From Bombyx mori (Eukaryota > Arthropoda > Insecta > Lepidoptera > Bombycidae), in contig NC_085110.1 of assembly GCF_030269925.1 (NCBI RefSeq), forward strand, positions 7,440,001-7,504,000: a stretch of 64,000 nt of DNA, written 5' to 3'. Position numbers and translations under genes: made by a program. Below the pieces are notes generated by a model that ran no database searches, was not told the origin of the DNA, and worked only from the letters and a program-made list of their open reading frames with translations. Shown here in pieces: positions 26,001-35,861 of the stretch. Each line of letters starts with the position of its first letter. Position 1 is the first letter of the stretch.

Positions 26001-29000
26001 AGTAATTGGTATTTTTTCATTGCTATCATTTTGTAGACGACCAACCCTAGCAGATGTTTTACTATTTGTAGGCTCAATAATTACTTCTAATTCTTTCCCG
26101 GTAGACATTGATCCGGAATTCCTTCGATGTTTTTTGCTGAAGCTATTATCCTTGGAGTTATTACGAACTTTGTTTACATCATTGTCGTCGTCAGCAGCAG
26201 CTACGGATATACGTTTTCTACCTCTTTTCTTTTGGATGGGTGAAACAGCATCCAGTTGAAATTGTGGTACATTGTTTGTTGAATCATTTTTTTCAAGTGA
26301 TTTATTCATTTCATCTGACGGCGGAGTTGATTCTGCATCGTTTTGTTTATTTTCAGATATAAGACAATTCATATCAGAACCTGAATCTCTCATTCTTCTA
26401 TTTCTTTTAGAGGGCGGAGAGAGAGCGTCATTTGTTATAGTTTTCACGGATTTATCTAACTTTTTGTTAGAATCGTGGGTTTTATTACTTGTCGTCGCTG
26501 AAGTGTGTGGTTCTGGATTTTTGCTTGGGTTTTTAGAACATAAGATTCCGCTGCTTTCAGCTTTTTGCCTTTTTACATTTTTAAGCTGTCTATCACTTTT
26601 GGTGTCCTTCAATTTCGATTTCATACTATTCTGTTTCGGGGTAGATGTAAATATAGAATTTTTATCAGAGCTATTTTGAATCAAACTTTCATTTTTAGAT
26701 TTTGTTTGTTCAATTGAATGTAGGCTTTCATCAACCACTTTTTCGGCAGCTTCATGTTCTCTCATAATATTTATTTTAACTGCAGGATCATTACCGATTA
26801 TCTAAAAACAAGCATTAGTTTTGAAACTTTATCATGAGCAAAATGAATTCGATTAAATTACTGTTTAATAATAACAAAATTTAATTTCGATAAGAATAAC
26901 TTACAATATCATGGCGACACATTTTTTGATGTGCCAAGTAATATTTTAAGAATTTGTAATGAACACCACATTTAGAACAATAAAGCCCCCCAAAATGTTT
27001 ACAAATTTTCTTTAGGTGAGTATTTATCGCATCTTCGTTATCCAAATCCTGTAATGTGAATATATGTACATATATATGCTCGTTTAAAAAAATGTTATTA
27101 ATATTGCTTTTTATTGCTGACGGACGATCTTTCACTAAAAGGGTACTTCTATCCTAGTAAGTAGTCCTTTGCGAATGTTGGATGTTGCTATGTATGTAAG
27201 CGCGAATCGGTTACAAATATTAAGTCAAGCTCATTTATTTTATTCGGTGATACAGACCGCATCGCAACAATATAGCAAACTTCTCAGAAGAAATTATTGA
27301 ATTAAGATAGTTGTTCGAAACATAGCAACCCTATTTTCCTCACCGCGGCGGAAGCGGGGGAGAGGCGTGGAGTGACAATATAAAACGACGTGCATCGACG
27401 AAAAAGACACAATCATTGTCGGTCCCGTAAAATTGTATTAGTTTTGATCCAATTAATAAACCAGCTTTAAATACAGTCCACTTTTATTCGAATAAGCCTT
27501 GCACCCAACATCTCATTGCAACGGCGCCAACATAGCAATTAATTATCTTACAAACACGACGACTATAATTTAGAAAACATGTATTTTTTTTCCTTATAAT
27601 ATAGAATTATTTTTCGGATCTAAAGATTCATTTATATTATCCAAAAGCTAACGTTATCTCTACTTGGAAAATTGTGCAATGAATAAATAATGTAATCATA
27701 CTAAGGGTACGTTTATTAAAAAAGCGTAATGTAATAACACCTCTTACCAATGGCTCTTCACTATCTTTCCAAGCTTTATAACTGTGACTAATGGCTATAT
27801 GATCTATCCACTTGGACATTTCCACACTCAAACCACAAACTCCACATTTGGTCATTAAAGCAGAACTCTCACTAAAATCGGTAACCTTGAAATTGACACA
27901 TTCTTTTATGTGAACAATGAATTTTTTCAATCTTTTAAATTTTTCGGCACCACAAAATGTACATGTCAAATGCCCAACATCTTTCAATCTCTTTTTCAGT
28001 TTATTCAGCAGATTCTCATCATCCAAATTCTGAAAATAATATTATTTAATGTAGTGGAAAAAACAGTAACTTTGAACAGGTCACATTTTTTATTTATTTC
28101 ATCGTATTTAGTAAGTACACCACCATTGGTATATTTGCATACACATTTTTGTCGTGATACAATCCTGTAGCAACTAGCAATTTCTTTGTTACTCTCCCAA
28201 CCAGGTTCATGAACTAGTTCCAAACGAATAATCGCATTATAAAATTAATCCAGCAAATTGTTGTGAATTTTGTGTTTCAGTAGTGAAGAATACGTTATAA
28301 CAATTGTAGAAGGCATATTGTCAACTTGCACAACCCACTGAGTTTCTCGCCGGATCTTCTCAGTGGGTCGTGATTTCGATCCGATAGTCGATTCAACGAA
28401 ACACTGCTTTTGCAAAGGCAGATGTTCGCAGTCTCTAAAGTCGGGTTCGCCTACACATTCGATGAAGCTAGCATAACCCCTAGAGATTACTAGAAACAGG
28501 TAAGAACTTGCACAGGTAAATACCATCAAAATGCTTTTTAATGAGATAGCCATTATACAATTGAGACTTCGATATCATATTCGCTCAGTTCGCATTGTGT
28601 TGTCTATAGGCCCTGGTGACCGTTCACCGGGAGGCCCATGGGCTCGATCACCTATCTTGTGCAATAACAAAAAGCTGTTACTCTAGGGAAACTAATAGCT
28701 CTAGGTGAGAAACTACATTCTTATGACAACGACCCATAGTCTCTAGTTAAAATATACAAATATACCGAATATTTACTCAAGTCAAACTCACAAGTATACT
28801 ACCGGGTCTCCAAGCCATATAGCAATGTTGTTCAGAAATATGACTTTCCCATCGTTCCTCCGTTATTATTTTATTACAAACACAACATTTATTCTTCATT
28901 TCTCCATCTCCAATCTTAATATTCTGCTGAAAAAAAAGACGAAATTAGTGCTAAAATAAATAACACTAAGTGTTTATACGTATTGAAACTATGCTTACCA

Positions 29001-32000
29001 ACGGAACTTCAATAATTAGATCTTGTAAATCTTGAAGGGTCCCATCATCAAAATCTTGCATAATACTACTCATTTCAGCATGTGGTTTTAAGTTTTTACA
29101 GAGGGCTATTTGATCACTTTCTTGGAGAATAAACACTTCACTATCGTCATTACAATCATCCTTGCTCCAGTCACAGTGATACCAACAGAAGTTCAAGTTC
29201 AACTCACCATTTCCATTTTCTATTTCTTCCAATAAATCATTCTGTTCTTTATTGCTTGTATTTTCATCATTGTATATTTCAAATATAGTTGATACATCAC
29301 TATCGCTAGCAATTTGTTTCCAAAAATGTATATGTTCATAGAAGCTACTATTATCATAGTATTCCAACCTACCAAAATCATAGCAAACACAAAATTCACG
29401 AGACCTAATAATAGAAGGTTTTAAGTTTACAGGCTTAATTGATTCTTCGATAGTGAAAAGATCCACATTATTATCATTGTTATCAAATTGGCAATCTAGC
29501 TGTAGTAGAGACTCGGGTTTTTTGCATGTCTGTATTTTTCGGCTTCGATTAAAATAAGTTTTCATTTCTATTGGATTTGTCCTATCGGACTTAGTTAAAT
29601 TTGCTCCGCCGGGTTTTTCCACTCCCTGAATACACAATTTTGTCTTTGATTCACTATGTTCATTAATAGGAATTTTGTTAGTGATAACTTTATTGTCATT
29701 TTCATTTTTATTATCTTTATAATAATTTGGATTTAGTTCTTTACAAATCTGTACATTAAGATCTGCAATATCTTTAATTTCTTGTTTATCAACTGATGTC
29801 TTAGGTATTTCGTGGTCGTGTTTATTTTTGTCGGTTTTAATTGTGTTTTCTTGGTTCATATCTTTCAAAACTTCTCCTGTATTCACTACAATATCACACA
29901 CAGATTTATTTATTTTGCTAGAACCTTCAGCTTCGCCAATGTTATGACTATTCTGCAATTGTTGAAATTTTTCACTTTCATTGCTCCTTGTATCTAGGAA
30001 AAGAGAGTTAGGTGTAGTTGCTCTTTCTGATATTATTATATTTTCATTTGCTTTATCTATACCACATGATATTCCGTTAATTAAGGAATTTCTCTTTTTG
30101 TTGTAATCATCTTTATTGAGTTCTATTTCATTTTGAATAAATTCGCATTTCCTATTTTTCGTTGAAGATGTTTGAAAGGATTTGTTGTCCTGATCTTTGT
30201 CGTCATGACTTATACTGGAACTAGAAGTGGTACATCTTTCACGGTTTGAAATAGGCGCTTCTTGGGTAGATGGTTTTTTATCTGATTTTGCACATATTAT
30301 GGAATTTATTGCTACAGGAGTTAACTTACTTCCAATTGATATCGAGAATGGTTTTGTGTTATTCAAATGTGAGCTACTAATAATTTCTTCAGAGATAATG
30401 TTGATTTTATTAGAATCTTTTTTCATGTTAACTTTATTTGCAACACTAAGTGTATCATCCTCTATTTCTTTTTCCACAACAGAATCAACTTTACTACAAT
30501 TTCCGTTTTTTGTAATAAGATTATGGGTGAGACTTTTTAAACCTTCTTTGTTAATAGTTGCGTTGAATGAATTCAAATATTCGTTATTAGAATTGTGTTC
30601 TACTTTCAAATCTCCTTCCTTATTTTCTTTGTCTACATTCAAGCACACAGTTTCCATGGGTAGATTTATCACATTACTATGTAAAATTTTACTTCGATCA
30701 TCAACTTCTAAATAGTCACACGTATTTATGCCTCTATCTATAAGCAACGTACTACGAACCTCAGAATTTTCATTTGACGTTTCAGTATCTACAGCGTAAT
30801 CAGCAACTTCAATTTCACCAGGAATTCTTGAAATAGTTGATACAAATGTGGGACTCAAAAAAATTGATTTCTTCATTAATCTTGCAGTTTCTAAAATTGT
30901 ATCATCCATATTCCCATTCATTATATTCGGTTCTGTTATTTCTTCTTCATAATGCATTTCTAATAAACGATAAACATGATTTAATGATGAAGATTTAATA
31001 ATAATATATACCTAGTTTGTTGTTTTTTCCGAAATGTTAAGAATCGTTTTAGTAATATAAAAATTTATAGCATTTACCTGCTTGAGCCACAGAATTATCT
31101 TCTCGTAAAACATTTGTATCCGAAAATTCCGAATCGTTACGCATTTCTAAAAAAAAATATCAGGTTAGATTTGCGGTATGTTTATTGCAGGTATGTTTGC
31201 GGATGCTCACGTGGATGACTTTTCATCAATCATCCGCAAACGGACAGCCTCATTTATCGGTAGGGTTCGTGCGAGTACTAACAATATCCTGATGCTTATA
31301 GGTAATAATAAACCAGAATGTGCTGTTTTGAGACGCTGGGTTCATATACATACCTATGTACCTGGTGCCTCAAAGCAACGCAGATTTATGAATGAAATGT
31401 TTTAATAATTTTGATAATTTTAATTTTAATTTTACTAACATAGTTATAAGTATTACTCTACTTACAACATATGGACTTAAGATGGTCTGAATTAAATGTT
31501 TTTTTTTTTGATCCTATGGCTGAAGATTCTCACTTCTGTGGCACGGGATCATGGTTCGATTCCCGATACTATTGCAATTTTTTTTTTTTAATACCTACCT
31601 AATCTGATAGCCTTGAGAGGCTATTTCAGCGGAACCTTAACTAGTAGGTGAGCTCACGGGGATCAAACCTGACGACGTTGCTAACACGAACCCTAGCAAG
31701 AGCCGTGCTTCGCAGAATCTACCACCGGATCGGAAACGCGACCCACTGAGAAGATCCGGCGAGAAACTCAGTGGGCTGTGTCTGAGGGTTAATTTACTCG
31801 TCGAGCCCTTCGTCGCAAGTGACGGGTTCGACGAGAACGGTGACCGGTCATTGCAAATAATAAACGAGTAAACAACTAACTTACGACTATGCAATAAGAA
31901 AAAAAATATTTGTTTTTTTTATTTACTCATGAAAACATCCTTCTGTTCAAATAACCTGCGGTTCACCTATCGTACTTTGATAGAAACAAGTGCGTTTAAT

Positions 32001-32668
32001 ATCTATTCCTACTTTCACTTCGATTGTAATTTTTTTTTTGCATAGGTATGCAAGATTGTTGTAAATTTCTAACAAATATGTTAGTGTTTTTCGGAGTACA
32101 TAAGGTTGAAAGCCATTGTTGTATAGTACCATTAACATACAATCGTTCACATTAGCAGTTTCAAAGTGGTTTAAACAATTGGTTGAAGTCACAGCAGACT
32201 CTAACCAAGGTCCACTAGCTATTTACGAATATTTAGATTTTAGAAATAGATTAAAACAACAAAGTTTGCTTTGCAATTGTTCCCTAGAGTAGATGAAAAA
32301 TAACCATAGATGGAAGACGGCCAACAACCAACCGTTTTTTTTGGCCAGGATACCATTGGCTTGATGAAGTTAGAAAACATCCTGCTCCCAAAGAGTAAAC
32401 TAATGGGGACTTTTCTTGTTGGAGGTCAAGATTATTTTCAGGTCACTAAATATGTAACCACTATAGTATGTAAATTACCTTCATTAGTTATTGTTGTATG
32501 TTCTTGTTGAACATTTGTTTGTGATGCAGGATCATCCGATTTCAAATGTATCCCAAGTTTTTCCAAAATGTTTGGGGATAAAACAAAAACCTCAGCCTTT
32601 CCATTCTTTGCTTTCAATTTTAAAGACTTCTTGTCTTGTTTGTGATTTTTCATATCCTTTAAATCCAT
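10176..32668 (-). CDS. GTF3C2 (TFIIIC110)-like protein with N-terminal zinc-finger array
   Basis: I assembled 25 coding exons on the minus strand: 32668-32479, 31147-31079, 30959-28999, 28926-28792, 28029-27748, 27048-26905, 26801-25626, 25550-25410, 24393-24181, 23581-23413, 22877-22765, 21864-21721, 20132-19942, 18878-18833, 18390-18174, 17794-17704, 17090-16909, 15406-15208, 14942-14742, 14670-14571, 13880-13724, 12929-12732, 12294-12131, 11259-11113, 10334-10176. All introns are GT-AG and the frame closes across the set (6,789 nt, 2,262 aa, stop TAG at 10178-10176). The order is: basic N-terminus; acidic Asn/Ser-rich exon 3; zinc fingers (exons 4-13); acidic linker (exon 15); WD40-like region (exons 17-25). 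The WD part, with 'GLLQIWDFGN', 'MDWCPSG' and 'LGLLAAACSNG', resembles GTF3C2, a TFIIIC subunit acting at tRNA-gene promoters. Known GTF3C2 proteins are far shorter, about 900 aa in human. Exon boundaries at 12732 (weak donor GTTCGT) and the start codon are the least certain; an in-frame TGA lies 9 codons upstream of the ATG. It could instead be two genes. Confidence 0.75.
10490..10720. repeat. Two SINE remnants
   Basis: At 10495-10585 a plus-strand block reads 'GAAGTCCATAGGCGACGGTA' and 'CACTCACCATCAGGTGGGCC', ending in an A run. It matches the variants at 55290-55400 and 25190-25295. At 10600-10720 a decayed minus-strand Bm1 body follows. Both lie in the last-but-one intron of the GTF3C2-like gene. 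Confidence 0.6.
11515..12007 (+). repeat. Dispersed repeat family A, long copy 2
   Basis: Near full-length match to 6749-7215, including the unusual extension past 'AAATGCCCAGCGAAGCGG' to 'GATTCGGCTCAATAAATGAA'. It lies in an intron of the GTF3C2-like gene. Confidence 0.7.
12000..12060. repeat. Short palindromic/tandem 'TAGTACGGTAT' tract
   Basis: Iterated and self-complementary pieces (TACGGTACCGTA, TAGTATACGGTATATAG, TAGTACGGTATAGTAGTACG) lie just before exon 23. No function is visible. Confidence 0.5.
12962..13203 (+). repeat. Dispersed repeat family A, short copy
   Basis: Starts 'CTACAGTGGTTTTTACGGAT' and ends 'GCGAAGCGGACGGGTACAGC'. It has the internal 'TTGTGGGGGTG' blocks also seen, reversed, in the copy at 21405-21655. 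It sits in the intron between exons 22 and 21. Confidence 0.75.
13265..13515. mobile_element. hAT-like MITE
   Basis: Imperfect terminal inverted repeats, CAGGGGTTTTCAAACTTA at the left and (reverse complement) CAGCCTTTTCCAAAGTAG at the right, enclose about 250 bp with no ORF. The flanks TGATAGAT and TAATAGAT form an 8-bp target duplication with one mismatch, the size expected for hAT. Inserted in an intron of the GTF3C2-like gene. Confidence 0.6.
14979..15147. repeat. CT/CA/CG dinucleotide microsatellite
   Basis: A (CT)n run passes into about 140 bp of mixed CACACA, CGCGCG and CACGCA repeats. It lies in the short intron between exons 19 and 18. Alternating purine-pyrimidine tracts of this kind can adopt Z-DNA. 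The 'MYVCVCVGTC'-like frames here are chance. Confidence 0.9.
15508..15620 (-). repeat. Bm1-type SINE fragment
   Basis: Contains 'CCCACCTGGTGTTAAGTGGT' and 'CTTGAGATATAATTTCTAAG'; truncated at both ends. Lies in the intron between exons 18 and 17. Confidence 0.8.
15706..15727. repeat. (CT)n microsatellite
   Basis: Eleven CT units, then AATTTT. Confidence 0.9.
16037..16172 (-). repeat. Bm1-type SINE, truncated
   Basis: A T-rich start (reverse complement of the tail) and the GACGAGCTCACAGCCCATC block. The usual 'GGTGTTAAGTGG' is shortened to 'TGTGGTTACC'. Confidence 0.8.
19405..19860 (+). repeat. Dispersed 'CCGGCTTCGCTC ... AGTATAGAT' repeat
   Basis: Starts 'GTGGCCCGCTCCGGCTTCGC' and ends 'TTTATAATATTAGTATAGAT' after a CAAA-repeat. 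The same tail type recurs at 58130-58285. This repeat type is common in moth introns. No ORF. Confidence 0.55.
19942..28926 (-). CDS. Alternating C2HC/C2H2 zinc-finger exon array (exons 4-13)
   Basis: Two module types alternate. Type B (exon 4, second half of 5, ends of 7 and 9, exon 11) reads C-x2-C ... W-x2-H-[IA] ... H-x-Y-x-AW ... PL, for example 'CGVCGLSVEMSKWIDHIAIS'. Type A (first half of exon 5, exons 6, 8, 10, 12) starts with an acidic helix (LDDEN, LDNED, LNDED) followed by C-x2-C ... F-x2-H-x4-C, for example 'CKKCQIQRKYPKAFIKHVQE'. Exon 13 carries one more C-x2-C...H-x3-H finger and a Lys-rich tail. Nearly all boundaries are phase 0, so modules could be gained or lost without breaking the frame. 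The fingers likely bind zinc; DNA or protein binding is inferred only. Confidence 0.8.
20340..20935 (-). mobile_element. 5'-truncated LINE tail (jockey/CR1-like)
   Basis: The minus-strand frame 20934-20590 gives 114 residues ending 'FKKTIKEHLCNKAYYKVNDY', the usual last residues of ORF2 in jockey/CR1-like elements (a FK-x2-[LI]-K-x2-L ... YY-x-[VL]-x-[ED]-[FY]-L pattern). A 3' UTR with a poly(A) stretch (T run at about 20440-20452) follows. A separate repeat block at 20375-20440 ('AGAAGAACTGGCAAGAAACT') abuts it. Inside an intron of the GTF3C2-like gene. Confidence 0.65.
21405..21655 (-). repeat. Dispersed repeat family A, reverse copy
   Basis: Begins 'AGCTGTACCCGTCCGCTTCG' and ends 'CGTAAAAACCACTATAGATT', the reverse complement of 12962-13203. 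Lies in the intron between exons 13 and 12. Confidence 0.75.
21911..22246. mobile_element. Tc1/mariner-type MITE with TA duplication
   Basis: The ends are TGGACCGTTTATTATGAAAG... and its reverse complement, identical over 31 bp but for one base, flanked by TA on both sides. A third copy of part of the terminal sequence (ATTATGAAAGTGGTGTAAGT) lies inside at about 22092. No ORF belongs to it. Inserted in the intron between exons 12 and 11. Confidence 0.8.
22716..22745. repeat. (ATGT)n microsatellite
   Basis: Seven ATGT units directly downstream of the exon 11 donor on the minus strand. Confidence 0.9.
23140..23290 (-). repeat. Decayed Bm1-type SINE
   Basis: Blocks 'GACCTCACGACCCACC' and 'CACTCACCTTAAGACATAAG' are diverged Bm1. 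Confidence 0.5.
23880..24112 (+). repeat. Bm1-type SINE body and tail
   Basis: Reads 'CTATTTCTGCAGTGAAGCAG', 'CATTTACGTTGTTGATGTCT' and the A-rich tail after CATCTAAGC. Moderately diverged. Lies between exons 10 and 9. Confidence 0.8.
25190..25295 (+). repeat. SINE fragment, variant type
   Basis: 'GACATCCATGAGCATTGGTA' and 'CATCAGGTAGGCCGTATGCT'; the same variant as at 10495 and 55290. Confidence 0.5.
25626..26801 (-). CDS. Exon 7: Lys/Ser/Asn-rich linker plus zinc finger
   Basis: A 392-codon exon. Its first 330 residues are low complexity and basic, with several nuclear-localisation-like clusters (KKRGRKR, SKRKQK, PSKRNRR). The last 40 residues are a type B finger with 'VKCGVCLEVVSSSSWIDHIA' ending in NPI. 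The size contrast with the neighbouring 140-210 nt finger exons suggests a linker that expanded within one exon. Confidence 0.85.
27176..27510 (+). mobile_element. Probable solo LTR
   Basis: Begins TGTTGGATGTTGCTATG and ends CACCCAACA (short inverted TGTTGG/CCAACA). Inside are a TATAAAA box near 27380 and AATAAA near 27463, about 80 bp apart. No internal retrotransposon genes flank it. I could not see a clear target duplication, and the right end might extend to CGCCAACATAGCAA. Lies between exons 6 and 5. Confidence 0.45.
28310..28490 (-). repeat. Dispersed repeat family B, reverse copy
   Basis: Contains 'CGCCGGATCTTCTCAGTGGG', the reverse complement of the block in 31594-31890. Inside the intron between exons 5 and 4. 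Confidence 0.7.
28999..30959 (-). CDS. Exon 3: long acidic Asn/Lys-rich exon
   Basis: A 1,961-nt exon open throughout, preceded by acceptor TTAG. It is rich in N, K, E, D and S with no known domain. Near the end there is a Cys/His/Trp cluster (REFCVCYDFGRLEYY; CWYHCDWSKDDC) that might bind metal. It ends 'EVPL', like the type B finger exons, hinting at a decayed finger. It joins exon 2 in phase 1 and exon 4 in phase 0. Confidence 0.8.
31594..31890 (+). repeat. Dispersed repeat family B, longest copy
   Basis: From 'CTAATCTGATAGCCTTGAGA' through 'GACCCACTGAGAAGATCCGG' to 'GACGAGAACGGTGACCGGTC'. It is preceded by a T run at 31573-31592. It lies in the first intron of the GTF3C2-like gene. Confidence 0.75.
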
Positions 32669-32669
32669 T

Positions 32670-34350
32670 GGGACATAAACTTCGTAACTGGCTCATGTGA
32701 ATTGTATTTTGCCTGAAACTATTCAATATTCACAAATTTTAAAATGTTAATTTCATACAGACCTACATTTATAATACTATATTAAAAAAGATTTCATTGT
32801 TATAACATACCTACTAAATCATTCACAAAAACTAATAAGGGCAGTGCTAGTGATACTTGATATTATTGAAATTGGCGGACATAAAAATATTATGCAATCT
32901 GGTAATTATATTTGAGTGTTGGATGTGTATAATTAAAGTTTCTGGTTCCCATAGTACATGGAATCCTAGTTTAAGGCCAGGTGACCAGATACAATTTGTC
33001 TCCATTTATTTATTGAAATAATGAAACATCATTGGCGCTATATAATAATATACAGTTTGAAGCAGTATAAGCCGCTGCTGATGCTTTAAATTTTGGTATA
33101 AGAAAAATTATATCACACTTAGTTTTTTATAGTATATTTTTATTTTCTTAATTTTGTGAAAGCTTGCTATATACCATGGTAGCAAGTGTAAAAAACACAA
33201 CTATTAAGGTTTATTTGAATCTGAATATATGCACAATGCAATGACATCAACTTTGTCTCTATTTTACAAACTTTACAGTTCCTATTAACTTCATTGAATA
33301 TGACAATCAATCACTTTTTAATAGGTACAGATTTTATGTTATTCCTAGATCCCGTTACTGTTTGTAGAATAACACCAATGAATTAAAAGAGAATGAATTC
33401 GTCCTTCCTTCCTGGATGCTATATAAATCCTTCTACAAACGACCTTTGAAAACGAGTCCTCAATTATTATTGTCGGAAGCTGTCTGGCTGTGCCTCTTCC
33501 AATGTTAATGCTACTTCTTTACTTTAAACTGCTTCACTTCGCAGTTAAGCGTTCTGTTATAAAGGCTGGAAAAGCCGTACTACTATGCAATTAAACTTCG
33601 AACTCATATCTTGATGTAACAATTGAATACCTGGTGAGCGACCAGCACACATGCACATAAACAGAAAAAAAAAAGAACTAAAAATTGTATCCATCGCTAC
33701 GTTTCGAACCGTGATCAATGGTATCAATGATCACACGTGTAGCTGTTTGACCAAAAACGCAACTTAACATTGTGTTAAATTTTCGATATGTTTCTAAATC
33801 TTGTATTGTAGTTTAACTAATAAAGATCCATTACCTTCTTTTTCAAATTTGAAATAGACATCAACTATTTGCTCTTTTTAACGATACACTTGTTCTAGCG
33901 AGGTAAGATAGTCACTATTTATTAATTTTCGGTATAACTAAGAAACTGTATCAGAATTTGCAGAAAACAACTGTAACATAAAACCCCTGTAGATAAAATA
34001 ATTACACACTCCACGCAAAATCACACACTAATTATGTGTAGGTACTACGTATCAGCATCTAAGGAAGTGTTTTTCTTGATGTAAAATGTACTTGATGAAA
34101 CTCTTTGGTAAACATGTTTTAGGTTATGTCTTTATAGAGACTACGTTAAATAAAAGCTATTTAACTTTCCAAAAGTGCATAAGCATGCTTGCAGTATAAG
34201 CTCTTTCGTTTAAACGATAGTGTTTTTTTTTGTTAACAGATCTAAGTAACTGTGGCTCGTTTATTTTCCTGCGAAATATATATTTTCAGACTTTCAACTT
34301 TCAGAGCAAAATTTCTATGGTTAGTTTAGACTTCCGAATTTTTTTCTGTA
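32670..34350. other. Divergent intergenic region, left part
   Basis: Between the minus-strand GTF3C2-like start (32668) and Qtrt1. AT-rich, with no exon that I can support. A weak promoter for either gene could be here, but no motif stands out. Confidence 0.5.
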
Positions 34351-34351
34351 T

Positions 34352-35061
34352 AAGGCTTATTACACTTGGCTGAATTTAGTCGACTGAATTCAATCGCTAC
34401 TGACTTCAGTGAAGTGTAATAGCATTAAGTAAGTTAGTCTATTGAATTCAGTAGCAAGGATGGTTTCTGACCATTTTTGACTGACTAAATCATTTAGAAG
34501 CTTAATTAGAAACGCATTTAGGAAGGTGTAATCGCATTTAGTTACTTAATGGTTTCAGTCGTCCCATAGCTCTCCATGCGTAAGGACGTTTTAGTTTGTT
34601 TTTTGCTTCCGAATAAAAAGTATTAATTTCGGTCGCCTTTATTTAATGTGCCAGACATTTATAAATAGCCCGACATGTTTCAGAGATAGTTTTTGTCATC
34701 AGGGGTTGGGATATTAAAGAATTACATTTTATCTTTTTTTTATAATTTCTAAAATCTGCTGGTTCTAAATCACTCATAATGTTCATATTTGCTAACATTC
34801 CGCATAGCAATAAATATTTCTTCACCGATATTCTTGTTTTTTTTTTTTGAGAAATTGAAACAAAAAACTAAAACAAAACAAAAAAAATTGTTTTTGTCTA
34901 GACAATACTGGGGCCATCCTCTTACGCACACCACACGTCTTACTTCGTCGCGTTTAAACTGATAATTGATTCAGTAACTGAATTTAGAACAGTGTAATCA
35001 GAAGCTTCTAAATTTGCTTCTGTATTCAGTCGACTAAATTCAGCCAAGTGTAATAAGCCTT
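34352..35061 (-). mobile_element. PIF/Harbinger-like non-autonomous element
   Basis: Long inverted ends, AAGGCTTATTACACTTGGCT... at the left and its reverse complement at the right, stay complementary for about 35 bp and enclose 710 bp. The 'GGCTTATTACACTTGG' style is typical of PIF/Harbinger. A minus-strand fragment at 34825-34643, with 'SQPLMTKTISETCRAIYKCL', resembles the region before the DDE domain of Harbinger transposases, so this may be an internally deleted copy. The expected 3-bp duplication is not clean. Confidence 0.6.
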
Positions 35062-35376
35062 TAAGGGAAAAGGGAAACGACTAATAACGTTTTGTAATTC
35101 TAAATCTGCATTGTTGCCGTCTGATTTATTTCTATTCTTCAGTTATTATTAAATATATAAATACTTTTTCAAATGAAAAATGAAATGAACTTTTATTTAA
35201 CTACAATAGAAAAAACCAGATAAACTTGTTTAAAACGAGATAATATTAAAATGTTAATTTTTTTTGGGTAGGTACCTACCATAGATTATACACTCAGTAC
35301 CTACCGCCGTATGTCTCAAATATATTAAGTGTATAATCTATGGTCGTATGCTTTGATAGCTTACAAAGAAAAAGGA

Positions 35377-35792
35377 CTTTTTGGCGGGAACGCGAGGAGT
35401 GAAGTTGTGTGATTTGTTTTATTTTGTCTATTTAGTGTTTCTTCAGGTTTAAATGTGTAATAATGGTGGTTTATTAACTGTTTAATATCTGTGAAAGTGC
35501 ACAAATGTGGGAAAATGAAACAAAGCTGCTTGACGTAACTTCTCGGGTTCCTCCAAAAAGTCCACTGAAAAAATCTCAGTAAATGACCACCATTTTACTG
35601 CGATTATATTTCATCCCATATCATTTCATTTCATTAAATTTCATCTCAGTTGATTAATGTCTCAAATTAATCATTTTCATTTCATTTCACTCCATATTAT
35701 CATTTTTCATAAAATTAAGAATATAAAGTAAAATAAGACATGACTTAAAGGTCTTAGTTACCAGGTCATAAAAACTCTTAAAAAAAAAAGCT
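35377..35792 (+). repeat. Repeat C (E2F-motif repeat) upstream of Qtrt1
   Basis: Starts GGACTTTTTGGCGGGAACGC and ends 'CCAGGTCATAAAAACTCTTA' with an A run, 70 bp before the Qtrt1 ATG. It is over 90% alike by eye to two tandem copies upstream of Dr1. TTTTTGGCGGGAA matches the E2F/DP consensus. It is preceded by the inverted pair CATAGATTATACACT / AGTGTATAATCTATG at 35281-35345. Probably it includes the Qtrt1 promoter or 5' leader. Confidence 0.7.
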
Positions 35793-35861
35793 TACAAAAT
35801 ATTAAATTATTGAATCCGAATCAAAAAATATAATTACTCTCTACATTCCGAATTCATCAAT

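Noticed and set aside
25822..26679. Two plus-strand ORFs of 145 and 135 aa, Leu/Phe/Ser-rich
   Set aside because: Antisense shadows of the Lys/Glu-rich exon 7 on the minus strand.
30227..30715. Plus-strand ORF of 162 aa with apparent membrane segments
   Set aside because: Antisense of exon 3; the hydrophobicity comes from complementing Asn/Lys codons.
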